64,000 nt of DNA from Anarhynchus alexandrinus (taxonomy: Eukaryota > Chordata > Aves > Charadriiformes > Charadriidae): positions 2,305,014 through 2,369,013 of the forward strand of contig VUYV01000003.1 of assembly GCA_008711295.1 (NCBI GenBank). The letters run 5' to 3'. Both the position numbers and the translations under genes were made by a program. The notes under the pieces are model-generated. The model did no database searches and was not told where the DNA came from. It was given only the letters and a program-made list of their open reading frames with translations. Shown one piece after another: positions 47,601-62,172 of the stretch (the stretch's first letter is position 1; each line of letters begins with the position of its first letter).

Positions 47601-50600
47601 ATTTTTACAACTGGAATGTGAAGGAAAAAATGCCAATTAAAGACAAATGATATAGCAAAGAAATTGTATCACATATTATAAAATTAGTGATTGACAACAG
47701 AGATTTAATTACATGTTGCATAGTACATAACCAGAATCACAAAACACAGTACGTTTAACCAGTTTTCTGTGGTTGGAACAAGGAATAGCCCCTTGCGATG
47801 AAAAAAGTAATTTTTATATCTTCTTAAATTTTTGGCATCTGCACACAACAACAGATGTTAATTATTTGGTGCTATAGCGTTTAAATTCCTGCTAGCGTAG
47901 ATTTGATAAAGAAAAACATGAATAAAATATTTTTTTCATTGTGGAAGGAGTTACTTTTCTTCACTCATGTTTTGGCCCGTGTTATTGGCAGTAATTGTGT
48001 ATCATTTTATCACTGAATTTGGGAATGCAAGGTCTGTTCAGGATTTATTTCACCTTAAAAAGAGCACTTAGCACTCATTCTGTTATAGAGCCATTTCAGA
48101 AAATGTTTCCAAAATGCATCGTTCTATGATATTGAAAATATGAATATCACTAAATTCCATAAATTAATAAAAAAAGCCAGAAAGAAAATGCACAGCAAAG
48201 CGAGAAAGTCTGCTGACAATTCTAAGCTAGTTACCCAGGGTAATTAGGACAAGCATTCTGCTCAGAGAAGCGCAGAAATACTGTACAAAGCCCCATTGAA
48301 ACTGATTGGAGATAAATGTAAAATGCAAGGAAAAGAAATCAAACCCAGCTTCACAAATAAAATAGTGGATCCTGAGTTTTCCATTAACAATTGAAGACTG
48401 AATCTTTAAGTTGTTCATCGGCTTTTCCAGGAAAAATTCAGCTTTCTTTTTAACAATAATCCAAAAAGCTAATAAAATATTCAGAAATACAAGGATGGTT
48501 TAGAGGGGAAAAAAAAAAAAAACATAGAAGAGAGAGAATGATATGAATCCATGAGTCATGGGAATTCTGGAATTTATAAAACTATGGTATTCAATTCTGG
48601 TCCCCTATCTTAAAAAGAATGTAGTAGAACAACAAGGGAAAATGACAAAGATTATCAAAGTCATATAAACCTTTACACCAAAAAAGCGATCTGTGCAGAG
48701 AAAAGTCAAATGAGTAAGGACATATATATCATACCACATAATTCATGCATGGCACATAAAGGATGGGCAAGGACTGATTACTCACAGGCTTCCAAGAAGG
48801 AAGGATTATGAAATTAGGCTTGTAGGAACCAGGCTCCAAACAAATAAAAGTAGATGCTACATGGAGTTGGCATAAATAAATAAATAAATAAAACACTACA
48901 GATAAGTAAAATTTACATGGATTCAACAGGGAAAATGGACAAGATCATGGAAAAGAGATCCACTGATGTTTACAAAGTACATAGATACCACATCCAGTAC
49001 CTGAGAACAGCTAGAGGCTGAGAAAATATTAGAAAAATTTTTATATAGACCTGCCGTGTTTATAGATTTCTTCCCTAAACATTTGCTTATGGCCAGTTCT
49101 GGTCACAGGATATTGAGCTCTTGGAACCTTATGATATTTATAGATATAAAATTACAACAACCAAAAAAATTTTTCAGGCTAAACTAATAGTATCTGATGA
49201 ACTGTAAATACACTTACAGTTATTGTCATCTTTGGCTATATGCCAAAGCTCAAGCCTTAGAAAAAATACATTCTACTTTGGGTTCAGAAATGATAGTGCA
49301 AAGCTGATAATCTCTTTCCCCTTTCACTCTGTTCTCTTTATCAATCACTAGTATCTTCCTTAAGGTTTTTGAGTAGACAATATCAGACACAAAAAAATAC
49401 TAGATACAAATGAGAAATTTCAGGGAAAAATGTGTCTGCTGTAAAACATGAACTCAATTTGATCTTAAACTGTACTGTTTCAAACCACTTTCACTCATTA
49501 GCTGTGCAAACAGCTCAAGCAGCAAGGAGCACGATGCCTGTAAACTATCTTAACTCACTGAATGCGAGAAATGACTGATTTCTCAGCTTACTTTTTATTT
49601 TATTTACATTATTAAGTATAGTACCTGGATTTTCTGGTCTTAAGCCAATATCCTGTAGCAATACATTCATGAAATCAATATATTTCCACAGAACATTTTA
49701 GCTTTATAGATTCAGCTATTCATCACTGTAAATAGCCAGAAATTTTCTACCTGGCCTTTCTCAAGTTATTACCTGATATGGTTGGATAATTATTTTTGCA
49801 GTACATAATTAAATTACTGAAAGACAATACAAAGTGACATGATCAATTGGAAGTCAAGTAAACACTGAAAATAAATATTTGCCCAGTTTCACTTCTTTCT
49901 CACCTTTTTGTATGTTACATTGGTCAGCCTATGGCCTTTACACTATTAAAAACAGGCACACACACATACTTAACGTTACTTAATCTCTGCTAAGCAAGAT
50001 CAGAGTGGTTCTCCACCGTAGAAAGTTATTCCAGGCCTTCTGCATTCAAGCACAGTCTTCCATCATTTACACCTGGATCTACTCACTTTGGAAAAATAAG
50101 GCTTGATATCTTTAAGTAATACATTAATAATAATACATAAAAGGTAACAAAAAAAAAACCCAACCCCAAAACAAAACAGTAAAATTAATACTTTCTCAAT
50201 AGTTTCTAGAAGAAAGGGGATTAAGTGAAAACTTGATTTCCACTGGAATCATGTATCTTTTAACGGATGGCACCTAGACTAGAAATTCAGCTAACACTTT
50301 CATACTTGTGCAATACTTTCTTTACAAAAATAATTTTAAATGTAAATCAGTTTTAACCTTTGCTCTGTCACACAGTTTAATTTTGTTTGGATTTCAAAGT
50401 TGTTTTCTTCTTGCAGTAGTAACAGGTAACAACATGAAAGCTGAAGTAAAGGTGCTGTCTTTGGGGCTTTCCACTGACACATAAAATGAAATCAGGGAGG
50501 AGGTGATAACAATACAGTAAATGTGTAGGCACCATTAAAAGGTGGGGCAAAAGTCAAATACTTCATATTCACAATTTTAAAAACAAGGTGCTAGTCTGTG

Positions 50601-52849
50601 TTCTTTCTACAGAACACCTATGCTATATAGTATATATACTGTGTAGTGTACAGTTTTAAAGTCCAAACAATTTGACTTGTTTAAGGAACAATTACTGAGG
50701 AAAGAATATTTGAGGAAAAGTTAGTATCAGGTACTATCAATTTATTAACATTTTCAACAAATAACATTCTATCACTTTTAGTGACTTTACGTACACCACA
50801 TTCACCTTGAAAAGATATGGTCTCCTTTACTGGAAAAATTGTAAACACTATCCAGGACAATGGTAATACCATGTTTAATAGTCCAATGGGCCTGATACAA
50901 AACATACTAGGCTTTTTTTGTTTTGATTTCTTAAAAAAATAAACCCAACCCTAAACAAACACACACACACCCCTTTATATTCATGGCAATTTTAAATGTG
51001 TCTATATTGACACATGAGTTTTTAATTTAATTATTATCTCTAATTATACATTAGAATCTATGCAATGAAATTCAAGCATACATCTCCATAAGCTATTCTA
51101 TCATGTTCTCTTTTATGAGCCTCAAACTCACCCCCCACAACTTGCCTGTGCACCCCATGACTGAAAAAACAAACAGGGGTTACGTCAATTCATACAGTCA
51201 CATCGGGGTGGGTGATGAGATATGATTAGGAAACTGCAGCTAAACCTCCCTCATTTCTGACTTGACCTCTTGTATATGATATATGTTACACATGAGGGAA
51301 GCAAACTGGCTCAACTCTAATTCTAAGGAATTAAATGCTAAGTATTTAAAATGAAAGGTATTGTAGCCTAAGCTTAGAAGTTCTACCATATGGATGGAAA
51401 AAGCGTTATGGTACAAATTGAGGCTCTGATCTATGCATCGCATACAATAAAAGACAGAGATAAATACATTCATTCATGTTCATATACTTATTTTTGTGGT
51501 TTTATTTTATACTTTCCTCTGTTTTCTGTTATTTGTATCCTAAATGACAGAACTGTACTCATATATTCTGAAAACAAAATGTATAACAACTGGTGAAAGT
51601 ATTAATTTTCTTATTCTAGAACTATTAAGTGAAATTAGAATCTTGCATGTGAAGTCTGATTTTGCTACTTATATGGAATATTTTGTGTATTTGAAATATA
51701 CATAAGGAGTAATTTCTTTTGGTACACATACATCAATAAAACTACTAAAATTTCAGTAATATGAGGATATTGTGAAAAAACTACACATGCTCTTAAATTC
51801 ATTATGTTTCTATTCACTTCATTATGGTTGTATGTAGAAAGTATCATCATTTACTTGTAAACATTAGCACTGACTTTTCTACACTCATAATTTATTGTTA
51901 ATATATGAAATATCTAGTATCCACTGAACTCATATCACTATAATTTTTTCTATGGGAATTACAGCAGCATAACAAACAGGTTATGCATTTTACTATTCAT
52001 CCAAGTTTTAAAATATTGACACATGGAAGGATGTGTATTTCCTGGTGTTTGACTGGATATATCCAGTAACTATTAGACAAATGGATGTCAGTAAATTTTT
52101 TTTCCACTATCCTTCCTGCAGAAAAGCAAATTCTTTACTATTTGGTGTGCCTACATGCCTATGTATACACACTGTTGCTGCATCTGTTTAATCTAATGAC
52201 AGACTTTAATCAATCTGATATAATCATATATATGGGTAAAACCGTTATTTCCCAGACATGAAACATGTCTATGGTATTACTATGATTTTTTTTAATTAAA
52301 TTATGAAAGCTTCATCAAAGTCAATTTTAAAATGGAAGTGCAGTACGTAATCATCTGTGGAAAAAAGTTAATGTTGAAAGGTAGGTATAGAAAGGCTGCA
52401 GTTGGCAACCTGTTTGTTTCCATCCCATTTCAGATGTCAACAAGCTGCCATTGTGCTTAAACTATACAACACAGAACTAAACAATATTGCATGAACATAT
52501 TACAGGGTCTTGACAGTGTAAAAGAACAGCTAACTGGTAGAGGAATTAAAAAAGGATAAGTCAAAACTATAGATGTGTCATCACTGATCAAAGACAGTGG
52601 AAAGGAACACTGCAACACTGGCATGTAGCTTTGACAGCAAACCACCGCCAGCCCCCCCACCATACAGCGTGAGACCTCATGCATCTTGGCATCCAGAGCA
52701 TCCTGGCTGCATGGTGTTGCAGCTCTGGCTAAAGCAGTTCAATGCAAGAACTGATTCCTACTTTGTCCGACTTACACGTTCTACTTAAAATTCTGGTTTA
52801 GGGTACAGTAGAAGTCTGCCAAGGATGACTGTCAAACATAAAAATAATG
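44674..52849. other. AT-rich DNA, nothing recognised
   Basis: Simple repeats include A runs (about 45473-45489 and 48506-48522), (AAAT)n at 48872-48893 and CA tracts near 49957-49968 and 50961-50972. No transposon or coding segment was recognised. Confidence 0.55.
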
Positions 52850-52887
52850 GAATATTAATATATAATTAGAATATTAATATATAATTA
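52850..52887. repeat. Two exact tandem copies of a 19-bp AT-rich unit
   Basis: The unit GAATATTAATATATAATTA occurs twice in a row with no mismatch, followed by a partial GAA. This is a recent small tandem duplication. Confidence 0.9.
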
Positions 52888-55819
52888 GAACATAGAATTA
52901 ATACCTATGTTACTGTGGCACAAGCACTGATATCTTTAGACATATTTTTCTACTGTGTGTGGTCAGGGAAAATTTTCTTCATACTTGCTTGCAAATCATA
53001 TACACTTTTTTCAACTGCAGAGACTTACATAAGTTGTTCCCCAAGAAGAGCCAAATGGTGCCTCTCCCATTCTGACTTCCACCAAGACATGTAGGTGGTC
53101 CATTTGATCCATCTCCACCATCCTATCTGGCAGGCAAAGGATACAGCATTAAGCTGTGACTGAGACGGTTGAACTTGGCAGGACCCCTTCCCCTTCTTCT
53201 GGAATACATGCACACACACACACACACACACCTGCCCCCGCACGGCTAGAAGAGAGTTTCTGGGAGCGTGTAATGCCAGTTCCTTGCTAACATATTACCT
53301 GCTCTTCACATCTTTTATCCCATGAGCCAATGCATGGGAAGCTCTCCCTGGGAGAATGGAAATCAGGGGTCAGAATCACACATTTCAGGAATATTAAGAT
53401 ACCACTTTCTAAAACTCCTTATTCATCCCTACTTTTCACGGTGTGTCAAGCCATTATATAACATGAGCCATTTTCTGGTAGCTATCAGCACAAAATTTCT
53501 CTATTCAGGTTTTCATTAGCAGAAGATGATGACTGAACAATATTGGTTTGGCTCTTCCTCTGCCTCAGTGGATACATTAAGAAATTTTCATTAAAGATTT
53601 TCATTATACCTTTTTCCAAACAAGCATTTTCTGGACTACACTCTTTAAACTCCTTTTTCACAAATATGACTAGCATAATACTTACTTTTTTTTTTCATAA
53701 CCTAAACTTAAAAGTTGAAGTGTTTGTAAAATATAATGTGTTCCTTTTGCACAGAGAAACTGGAATGCAACATACCAATTTGATGAAATAAAATGAAACT
53801 CAAATTTAGAAATATTTTTGCATTCTTAATATTTAAAATAACTCTCTTCTATGCACAGCAACAGTCTTTCCTTCTCATTTGTTAGTACTGCATTGAATGA
53901 GATGAAAGCATTTTATTGCTGTTCCTCCCTTTTTCTTACATTCTTCTTTCGATGAAACTCGAAAATGTAGCAATGGATGGTCACACAGAGTTTTTAAATT
54001 TTAGTAAATGACAAGTCAGAGAAAGTTATGAGAGATATTAGTACATATATTTGTGTAAAACAACATTGATTTTCATGGTCTGCATTGCGGAGATAAGCAT
54101 AAATTTTAATTTGAAACCAACAGCCATTTACATACAGAAACTTTATCTGCCACAGAGACATTTTGCTAGTATTCATAGGCAAATATATTTTTGCTAGATA
54201 AATATATTTAGTCTGAAAATCTGAATAGAAATCAAGGCCTTCTTGCTGTAAATTATTTATGAAATTTAGTTATTTTAAAATAGAGGAATTGGCAGGTATA
54301 GCTCATGCAAGAAGAACAAAGAAAACTAACTTACCTAATTTTTTAATCTACTCAAACCCCATCTGTCTTCAACATATAGCTTTTCCTCCTAGTAAGACTT
54401 CTCACACTTTATAACAACCATTGTAAACTCAATCAGACACCCAAGGCTTTAATTAATGCTGAATCATAAAGTATCACAAAGTACTTCAGAAGAAAACAGA
54501 GGTTACTTTATGAATTAATAAAGCTTGATTTTCTACAAATTTGTGCTCCACATTCTCCATGGTCCCCTCTCCTTCCCAGCTCTCCTCCCGCGTCCCCCAC
54601 GCCTGGTTCCCCGGCTCCCTTCAGACTCCCCTCTCTCCATCAACCGTGGCTGCCCGGAGGAGGCAAGCAGGGCAAGTGCTGGGGCATGGCAGCAGCTCTA
54701 TGCTGGCTAATTGTCTCTCTGATTACACAGGTGACAAACCGATCCAGCATCAGTTTGACCAGAAATTATAACAGTTACGCTCATGCTGCACACCCTCGCT
54801 CATCTGTCTCATGACAGAATTACCACAAAACTTTTAGTAACATAAGAATTCCCCAGCTGCACGCACCTAAATAAGTCAATGGGCTTCACAGTATTTGTGG
54901 GTTTGTCTGTCACATTAGGGTTTTCGGGTGGCAGGTACAAGAGTGGGGAGCACAGTCTAAAAATCAGTACTGTTGCAATCAAAGAAGTATTTTTAGAAAG
55001 TTTAGGCATTATGAGACTCAACTGTGGAGTTTAGAAAGAAAACAAAACAAAAATTACAAAATCACACCCATGAAACCACAATGGTAAATTTTGTACCATT
55101 AATTTTTGTTAAGTGTATGAATCATCTCATACATGAAAAAAAAAATTATTGAGAAGAAAATACATGTGGGCAGCCATCTGAAATAGTCAGATATCCTTTT
55201 TAGTGCCTGATGTACATGAAATCTCGATGAATTAGAATTATAAAGAATCACTAAAAACCTGAACGTACTTAGTTTAATCGTACAGTAATTTATCTAGGTT
55301 TGCAGAATAAATGAGTGAATTATTTCAAGTAACAGGACTCATTCATGTTAATGAACACTAAATGAGATGCCAATTATGATACTTTAAATGTCAACATTAT
55401 TAACCTTGTTAATTCTTTCACTGTTGAAGGAAGGGTAAAAGAAAGTATGTATCATATTAAAAAGAATCACAAAAGCTACTCTTGCAGACTGCTCCTTAAG
55501 GACAGCTTTTATAGTAGATGGTGAGGCTGAAGAAGCAGGGACATCATTTTAATCACCCCAATGCTTAATTTTCAAACAGTTATAAAATATTACTACTGCA
55601 TTGAAAGTTAAATTCTCTCATATCTAATTAGAAATCTTCCCAATTAATCTGTCCATTGTAGGGGAAGAAAAAAAAAAAAGCAATGGATGGTTTAACAAAA
55701 AAGAAAGGCGAGCAGACTCAGTCAAGAAAAATTCTGTTTGTTCCAAAGAAGAGTTCAAGATTTCTCCTTGAGTAAATTACCCTCTGTACTTTCATCAACA
55801 CTATCTCATTATACACGTG
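52888..55819. other. AT-rich DNA with a GC-richer patch, otherwise unrecognised
   Basis: A GC-richer patch lies at about 54545-54700 (GCTCTCCTCCCGCGTCCCCC). Its open frames extend through an AG/GTGACAAACC junction to 54771 but have no motif. No transposon was recognised. Confidence 0.45.
53211..53231. repeat. (CA)n microsatellite
   Basis: An uninterrupted run of ten CA units followed by CCTGCCCCC. Confidence 0.95.
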
Positions 55820-56113
55820 CACAGACACACTCTTCTTAGTGGCACCCAGTGACAGGACAAGAGGCAATGGGCACAAGTAGAACCGCAGGAAATTCCATTT
55901 AAACACAGGAAAACACTTTTGCTGTGAGGGGGGTCAAACACTGAAACAGGTTCCCCAGACAGCCTGTGGAGTCTGCATCCTTGGAGATACGCAAACCCCA
56001 GCTGGTCATGGTCCAGGGCAACCTGTTCTGCCAACCCTGTTTCAGTAGGGGGTGCTGCCTGAGGCAATCTCCTGAGGTCCCCTCAAAGCCCAGTCATTCT
56101 GTGTTGCTGTGAA
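55820..56113 (+). mobile_element. CR1 LINE 3' end
   Basis: The plus strand follows the CR1 C-terminus and 3' UTR: ACTCTTCTTAGTGGCACCCA, GTGACAGGACAAGAGGCAAT, ACAGGTTCCCCAGACAGCCT, TGTGGAGTCTGCATCCTTGG and GTCCAGGGCAACCTGTTCTG. The 3' end is CAGTCATTCTGTGTTGCTGT near 56113. It is 5'-truncated and carries indels and stops. Confidence 0.85.
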
Positions 56114-59100
56114 AGCAGTCAAAGAGAAAAGAGCACGTCAACTCTTACCTGAATGCAATGAGCTTCGGAGCTGATGAAATGAAAATAAAGAAAGAACATT
56201 CTGTCTATAGGGAATCCAGAAATGGTAACCATGAGTTTTTTAGTGAAGACTTTCAGCCAAGTAAGTTGCCATACTGAATGTAAGATCAGGAAAGAAGAAA
56301 AAAGAACAATTTCAATATAAACAACAAATGGAGTTAATGTTAAGTTTAATTTTAAATTGTAATATTTCTAGAAGCCTATATTTTGTATCAAAATATCCAG
56401 AGGTCTGTTGTACCTTATTCCATCACTAAACTGAAGAGTCAGTAAAAAGATATCTACTTATGCTAATACTGAATTTGTCTTGAATCAAAAATTGCAAATT
56501 GCAACAAAGTCAAAAGAATTTTTTTTTTAAAGAGAAGGAGGAAGGAGGAAGTTTTGAATTGGATTCCAAAATGACTGGGAGGAAACTAGACCTGTTTGAG
56601 AGTGCAGCTGCAAAGATGAAACACAAGTGCAACACAAGTGGAGAACACAGAGCTGTGTGTGTCTTTGAATCTAGAACAGTGGAACTAGTGAAGACACGGC
56701 TGTGGCACAGTGAAAACAGAAAACACTTCCAAGACTACAAAAGACAGAATGAAATGATCCCTACCCTCTCCATGGATAGTACAGACATTGAACAGAGAGG
56801 CTCCCAATAAATCTCAACATTCAAGTCTGAAACTCTTGAACCCCAGGTAAAGCCCTTCTCTGGATGGTTCTCTTGGAGAAGCATGCGATGCTCTGAGTTA
56901 TCAGCAGACAGAGATCAGCCAGAGAGGTAATGTTGCAATGCTAGCCTGAATAAAGTACTCAACAGATTTCCAAGAGACTGGCTACCTATGTACAAGTTCC
57001 AAGTAAAAGCTATTTTCAAGTTTTTGAAAGTAACAGCCTGGCAAAAGACACCTTTTCTTCTGTGAAGAATAAAGAGTGAGAATGCACATATTTTACAATG
57101 GAAAGACAGAAAACTATTCACTGTTCTTCATTCTCAGAAAAAAATATTTTAAAGTTTTACAAAGTTTCAACACTCACACAATACACATCTATCACCTCTC
57201 TACTCTGAGCCCACTCATTATCAGTGGGTTTTACAATAGGAAGAAAAGAAAGTAAAGATCATATCACTAACCTCTCAGGATGCTCAAATCCACTGTTATT
57301 AAATATAGGTTTAAAAACAAACTAACAAAAAAAAACCCCACACCACCCAGGCAACCACAAATATTCTGTCACAGTACAAATTTTTTCATTTATTCATAGA
57401 TACGGGATTAATCTTGAGGTCAGATTTATTATAGTTACAGCTATAGATATAAAAGTTCTTAAGAATGCTGCAAAAATAAATTAATAAATAAAAGTGTTTA
57501 TCTATGATTGCAAGCTGCTTGATTCTATCATTTTGCAGAACTTTTTGTCCATGAGCAATCTTTAGTGCTAAGAAGAATCAATGATTTAGTCTATTTCTCT
57601 CAGGAAAAAATAATTCATGTATGAATTCCAGAATTACTAGCTAGAAATATGACATCTAAGAAAAATCATGAAGTGTAAAATTTCTTATTCTGAGCAGATC
57701 CAGAAAATATCTAGGAGTTCCACTAAACCACAATTAACACACTTTCCAGAAAAAAACCAACCAAAAAATCCCAAACCAGTGGATAGGTCAGATGATGATT
57801 CTATGAATTTCAAAAGAAACAAGCATAATAACTGGACTGCAATTAGTATATAGATCAGTAAAATAAACAGAATTACAGAAAGACAATCTTACCAGATTCT
57901 TCAAAGTCTTAGAAGGAATTCTACATGCACATATGGTTTAGGTAGGTTATCACTGAGGAAAATATGTATAAACATGCACAGAACCTGTATTTGAGAGTAT
58001 GCTATTCGTAGTGCTACCTTCTCTATATAGCTCTACACTTCATAGCCTGTCCAACTATAATAAATCAAACCTGAATGCACAAAGAAAGAAGGGATAACAT
58101 CTGTTAATTCATCATCACTGTGTGTCATGTTGGAGAATCTGAATATCAAGCTGACGTCAAATCAACGGGGAAAGGATTTGGATTCATCACCTTATAAACA
58201 ATCTTTATCTATGTTATTGACACTTCTTAAACTAATTGTTCATCACACTGTTAGAATCCCGCCTTCTTCCTCATCCAGTGATAATAACCAGTAGGAGGCT
58301 TTCAAAACTATAGCTAGCACTGCGTGCACTGTTTGTTAAAATGGCAAAATAATTAAAGCCTTTATTTCTCATTACTGTTGGGGTGTCATTCAATTTTCTT
58401 TTCCCCTGCATGTTACTTCCACATATGTTAAAATAATCTCGGATCATTACGAAGTGCACGATTAGTCAACAGTTTTTTAGTCAAAACATTTAAAAGTCAC
58501 AAATCCTGAAATGTGCTTGTGGACATTTTATCTGGAAAATCACTGTTCTCGGCTGAAACTCAATGTGCATCAGACTCAAGATGATCCAAGTAGTTTACAA
58601 ATGGAGCAGTCCTTCCAGCAGGAACATTTCACGGGGATTTTGTAGAAAAACAGAGTAATTCATCTTAGAAATCCAAAGATTTAAATTAAGCAAAGCCTTT
58701 GTTTAGCACTCTTTGACTTAATCAAGTACTACTTGTTTGCTGTCAGAGAGAAACATCCCAGCGACAAAGAAAAACAAAGTAGAATCAACTGAAGAAGTGT
58801 GAAAAGATCTTAATGTAATTTTCCATCTACAGTGAGAACTTCTGAGAACAATATAATTCCAATGCAAATATCTGTTATACTTAAAGAAAAAACCTCAGGT
58901 TTTCAGACTGTCCCTGTCGCTGAAACATGGGGTCAACAGGACTTTACTGTATGGACTCAGGAACTTAAATTTATGAGTGTCAATTGCATGCGAGTAGACA
59001 AAGGTTAGTAGAAAACCATGCTGTGCATCTTTACCACCAAAATCTTACAGATTTTAAAATAGCTGTGCCAAACTGGGTTCCTCTGTGAGGAAAGAAGAAA

Positions 59101-59640
59101 AAATTAAGGAAACAAAAAAAAAGGAAATACCCACAAAACAAATGTCAGGTAGACAATTTTTCCCTGAGCTTATTTACCAGACTTTTTTAAAAGAATTAGC
59201 TGACGTGTATTTAGAAAACTTAATTCCACACTAAACATTCCTATTAAATAATTTTATTTTGTTTATTACTTACACAAGACAACTGACAGATGCTCAGTTT
59301 TATTTAGTCCTTTTCAACACACATATGTGCATTAAATCTTAATTTAAATCTTTTAATCAAAAGCCATTAAAAGTATGAAGTGAAGGACTACTTTATATAA
59401 CTGGAATAACTGAAACAAAATATTGAAACATGATCCAAGGATATTGACTTCAGTGAGTTTGGGAGTAGCTACTTAATGTCTTACTTGTTTTGCAACCAAT
59501 ATGCATAGAAAATTGAAATAAAAATAAAAAACAATGATGTGCCCTTACCAAAAAGTAAAATGCTCATTTGAAGAAACACTGAAAAAATCTACTTTTTTTC
59601 CCTTTGGAAAGAGATGAATAAAAATAAGACTGACAGTTAG
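56114..59640. other. AT-rich DNA, nothing firmly recognised
   Basis: A 103-codon plus-strand frame (56499-56810) reads MTGRKLDLFESAAAKMKHKC from an internal ATG and is followed at once by CAATAAAT. It has no recognised motif. No transposon was seen. Confidence 0.5.
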
Positions 59641-59808
59641 ATCATAGAATCATAGACTAGTTTAAGTTGGAAGGGACATTTAAAGGACATCTAGTCCAAC
59701 CCCTCTGCAATGACTGGGGACATCTTCCACTAGATCAGGTTGCTCAGAGCCCCATCCAACCTGACCTTGAATGTTTCCAGGGATGGGGCATCTACCACCT
59801 CTCTAGGT
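59641..59808 (-). mobile_element. CR1 LINE 3' end fragment
   Basis: The minus-strand CR1 3' terminus starts with ATCATAGAATCATAGACTAG, then TTGGAAGGGACATTTAAAGG and CATCTAGTCCAACCCCTCTG. It extends to GGGGCATCTACCACCTCTCT. Only about 170 bp are kept. Confidence 0.9.
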
Positions 59809-62172
59809 GAGAGAGGTGAAATTCCAAATATGCTCTACTTAAAGTTGTGACTGACTTCAAATGCTGAGTAATTCACTCAGATAAACTATTAATATGTACC
59901 ACCTGTTCCAACTTACAGATTTTACTTAGTTGGATGAACCACTTCATTGTGATTACAATCAACAGAAAGCTAACTTTTTGAATTCACTAATTTCAATATA
60001 GCTTGTTAGCTCTCGCTGGATCATTCTATATGCAAATATCATAGAGGTAGAAAGTCCAGTGCCATCAAAACAAACTAAGATTAAAAGAAAAAAGTACTCA
60101 TTTTGGAACAAAAGTACTATGCATGAAGTTCATCAGAGATATTTAATCAGCAAAACCTCCATATGTAATCAAGCCTTTAAAATTTGATTATCTGGTCAAC
60201 CGGAATTTATTTGATCACAGTCTAATGCTACTACTAATTTATGTAACTCATATTTGATTTACATTGTTTCTTTCAGGTTTGGTAGTATACGGTCTTACTT
60301 TTATTTTTCCTTACTCAACTGGTATTTGCCAGTTTTTATGCCAACATTCAGACCTATCTTGAAAATTTTCAGAAGGTTAAATTGCTCTCTCTTTCCTATA
60401 TCATCACCCATTTATGAAAGCTACTAACATTAGCTATGCATTATAAACATAATAAGATTAGGAAACCATCAAAATCACGAAAACATGGAAACAATTCATA
60501 TACAATATAATGCCAACATACCTAAGAAAACAACTTTGAAGAATATTAATGGCAAACAGTAAAGTCAGATAAATGTAAGTGACAGAAACAAAGTGTAATA
60601 GCAAAATAGGGAAAAGGAGGCAAAAGAGTCAAGGGAGCTAGCAGAAGAAAAAGTGGAAACTCGAGTAAGATCTTGAAATTTTCCTACACGAAATTTTCCT
60701 ACACAAAGTTTTCCGAAAACTAAATTCCCCGTAATCTGATCCGCGCCATAGATGGATACTCAGTCTTTGGTTGCTAGGCAAAAATGCTAATATCTATTAT
60801 GTGCAATGACTCAATCTTCCGCCTTTGTCAAACCAACAGCTTCAAAGCCACAGCTGTTCTCAGGAACAATGAATGTCATGATCATAAGTGGTCCAAATTA
60901 ATGACTACATATCCTAATATTCAGCTTTACTAACTGTGTGATTGTGTCTGCCCCCAAGTAAGTTTAATTCTAGTGGGACATTGTTACTGCAGATGATTGG
61001 CCAGGTGATACTCCAACAAGACAGGAAGCACTGGACACTATTGCTGTAATCACCCATAGCAGAACCTATAGCCTTATGTAGGTTAAGTGCCTCATTTGTT
61101 ATAGTTTAGTTAAATACAAATCTCCCTGTGAAATTGTGATTTGTGGTATGCATTCCAACTATTTGCTGTTGAGCCTTTCAACTTAATCAAGCATTATTTG
61201 ACCTCCCAGCTCTTATTAGCACCATGTTCAAAATTCAAGGAGACTTTTCAATCAAAATGAGAACGGCATGAACCTAAGTCCTCACAGTACTTCTGCTGGA
61301 CCTCGTTACTTCAGATATAACATCAGTTCTCAGTCTCCCTGGCAAAGTGGCAAGACATGTTCCTGCAGTGCTTTTCATGCCTCTGAAGATGAAGGCGTAT
61401 TCTGATGATGCAGGACCTAGCTGGAACCAGCCGTATATTGCTAACCAATTTACACAGACACATGCTTTTTTCTATACATTTCCTCTGTCTTGACTGACTG
61501 GAAGCCAAACTACATCTAAATTATCCTACTGCTGGGTATGATGCATAGGTAAACTGAGGTTAGTCAAAGTATAAAAATGAAAGTTTCTTTAGTTTCTTGT
61601 AACTCAAACTGCCTGTCATATATAGGGATATGTTGCTACTGGTATTCTGCCACACCAGGAGTTGCAGTGCCATTCACATCTTCGGGATGCTATTCCTGTG
61701 CCTGTGGAAATAACAGTGACTACAAACCCTAGTAAAATCCAACTGGCATTCCAGCTTAAGAGTGGGAGAGTTACTAAAAACAAAGCTGCTGAAGACGTGT
61801 GATTTGCAAACAAGCAGGCTGCTGGAAAAGGGCAGTCTCCAGTAAGAAGACTGTTTACTATTTAAAGTGAAGAAAACAAGAAAATATACAGTAAAAAATT
61901 ATCTGAGAAAAGATTTTGCTGTTAGACAATTCAAAGTCTGTCACCATACATACTTTGTTACTTCTACTAATTTCTAGACAAATGCTTATTGTTAATATAG
62001 CTTAGGTGTAAACAGATCTTGATAGTGAAAGGCAGTTCTACTAGGGACTGAAAAAAGCTGAACCAGGAAATTTCTTGTCTAGACATGATTACAACATAAA
62101 CATTTTCCACTGAGAAATCAAAGTAATCCAAATATTAAATACAATTCCTTTTTTTATACAGTTCCAGTATTG
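59809..62172. other. AT-rich DNA with a short tandem repeat
   Basis: It contains the 15-bp tandem repeat at 60675-60714 and a short exon-like open frame at 61626-61802. No transposon was recognised. Confidence 0.5.
60675..60714. repeat. 15-bp tandem repeat, about 2.6 copies
   Basis: The unit GAAATTTTCCTACAC occurs twice exactly, followed by the diverged partial AAAGTTTTCC. Confidence 0.9.

Noticed and set aside
54525..54771. Open frames in a GC-richer patch with an AG/GTGACAAACC junction
   Set aside because: Two overlapping frames are equally open, neither is recognisable, and the acceptor tract is weak. Not enough to call an exon.
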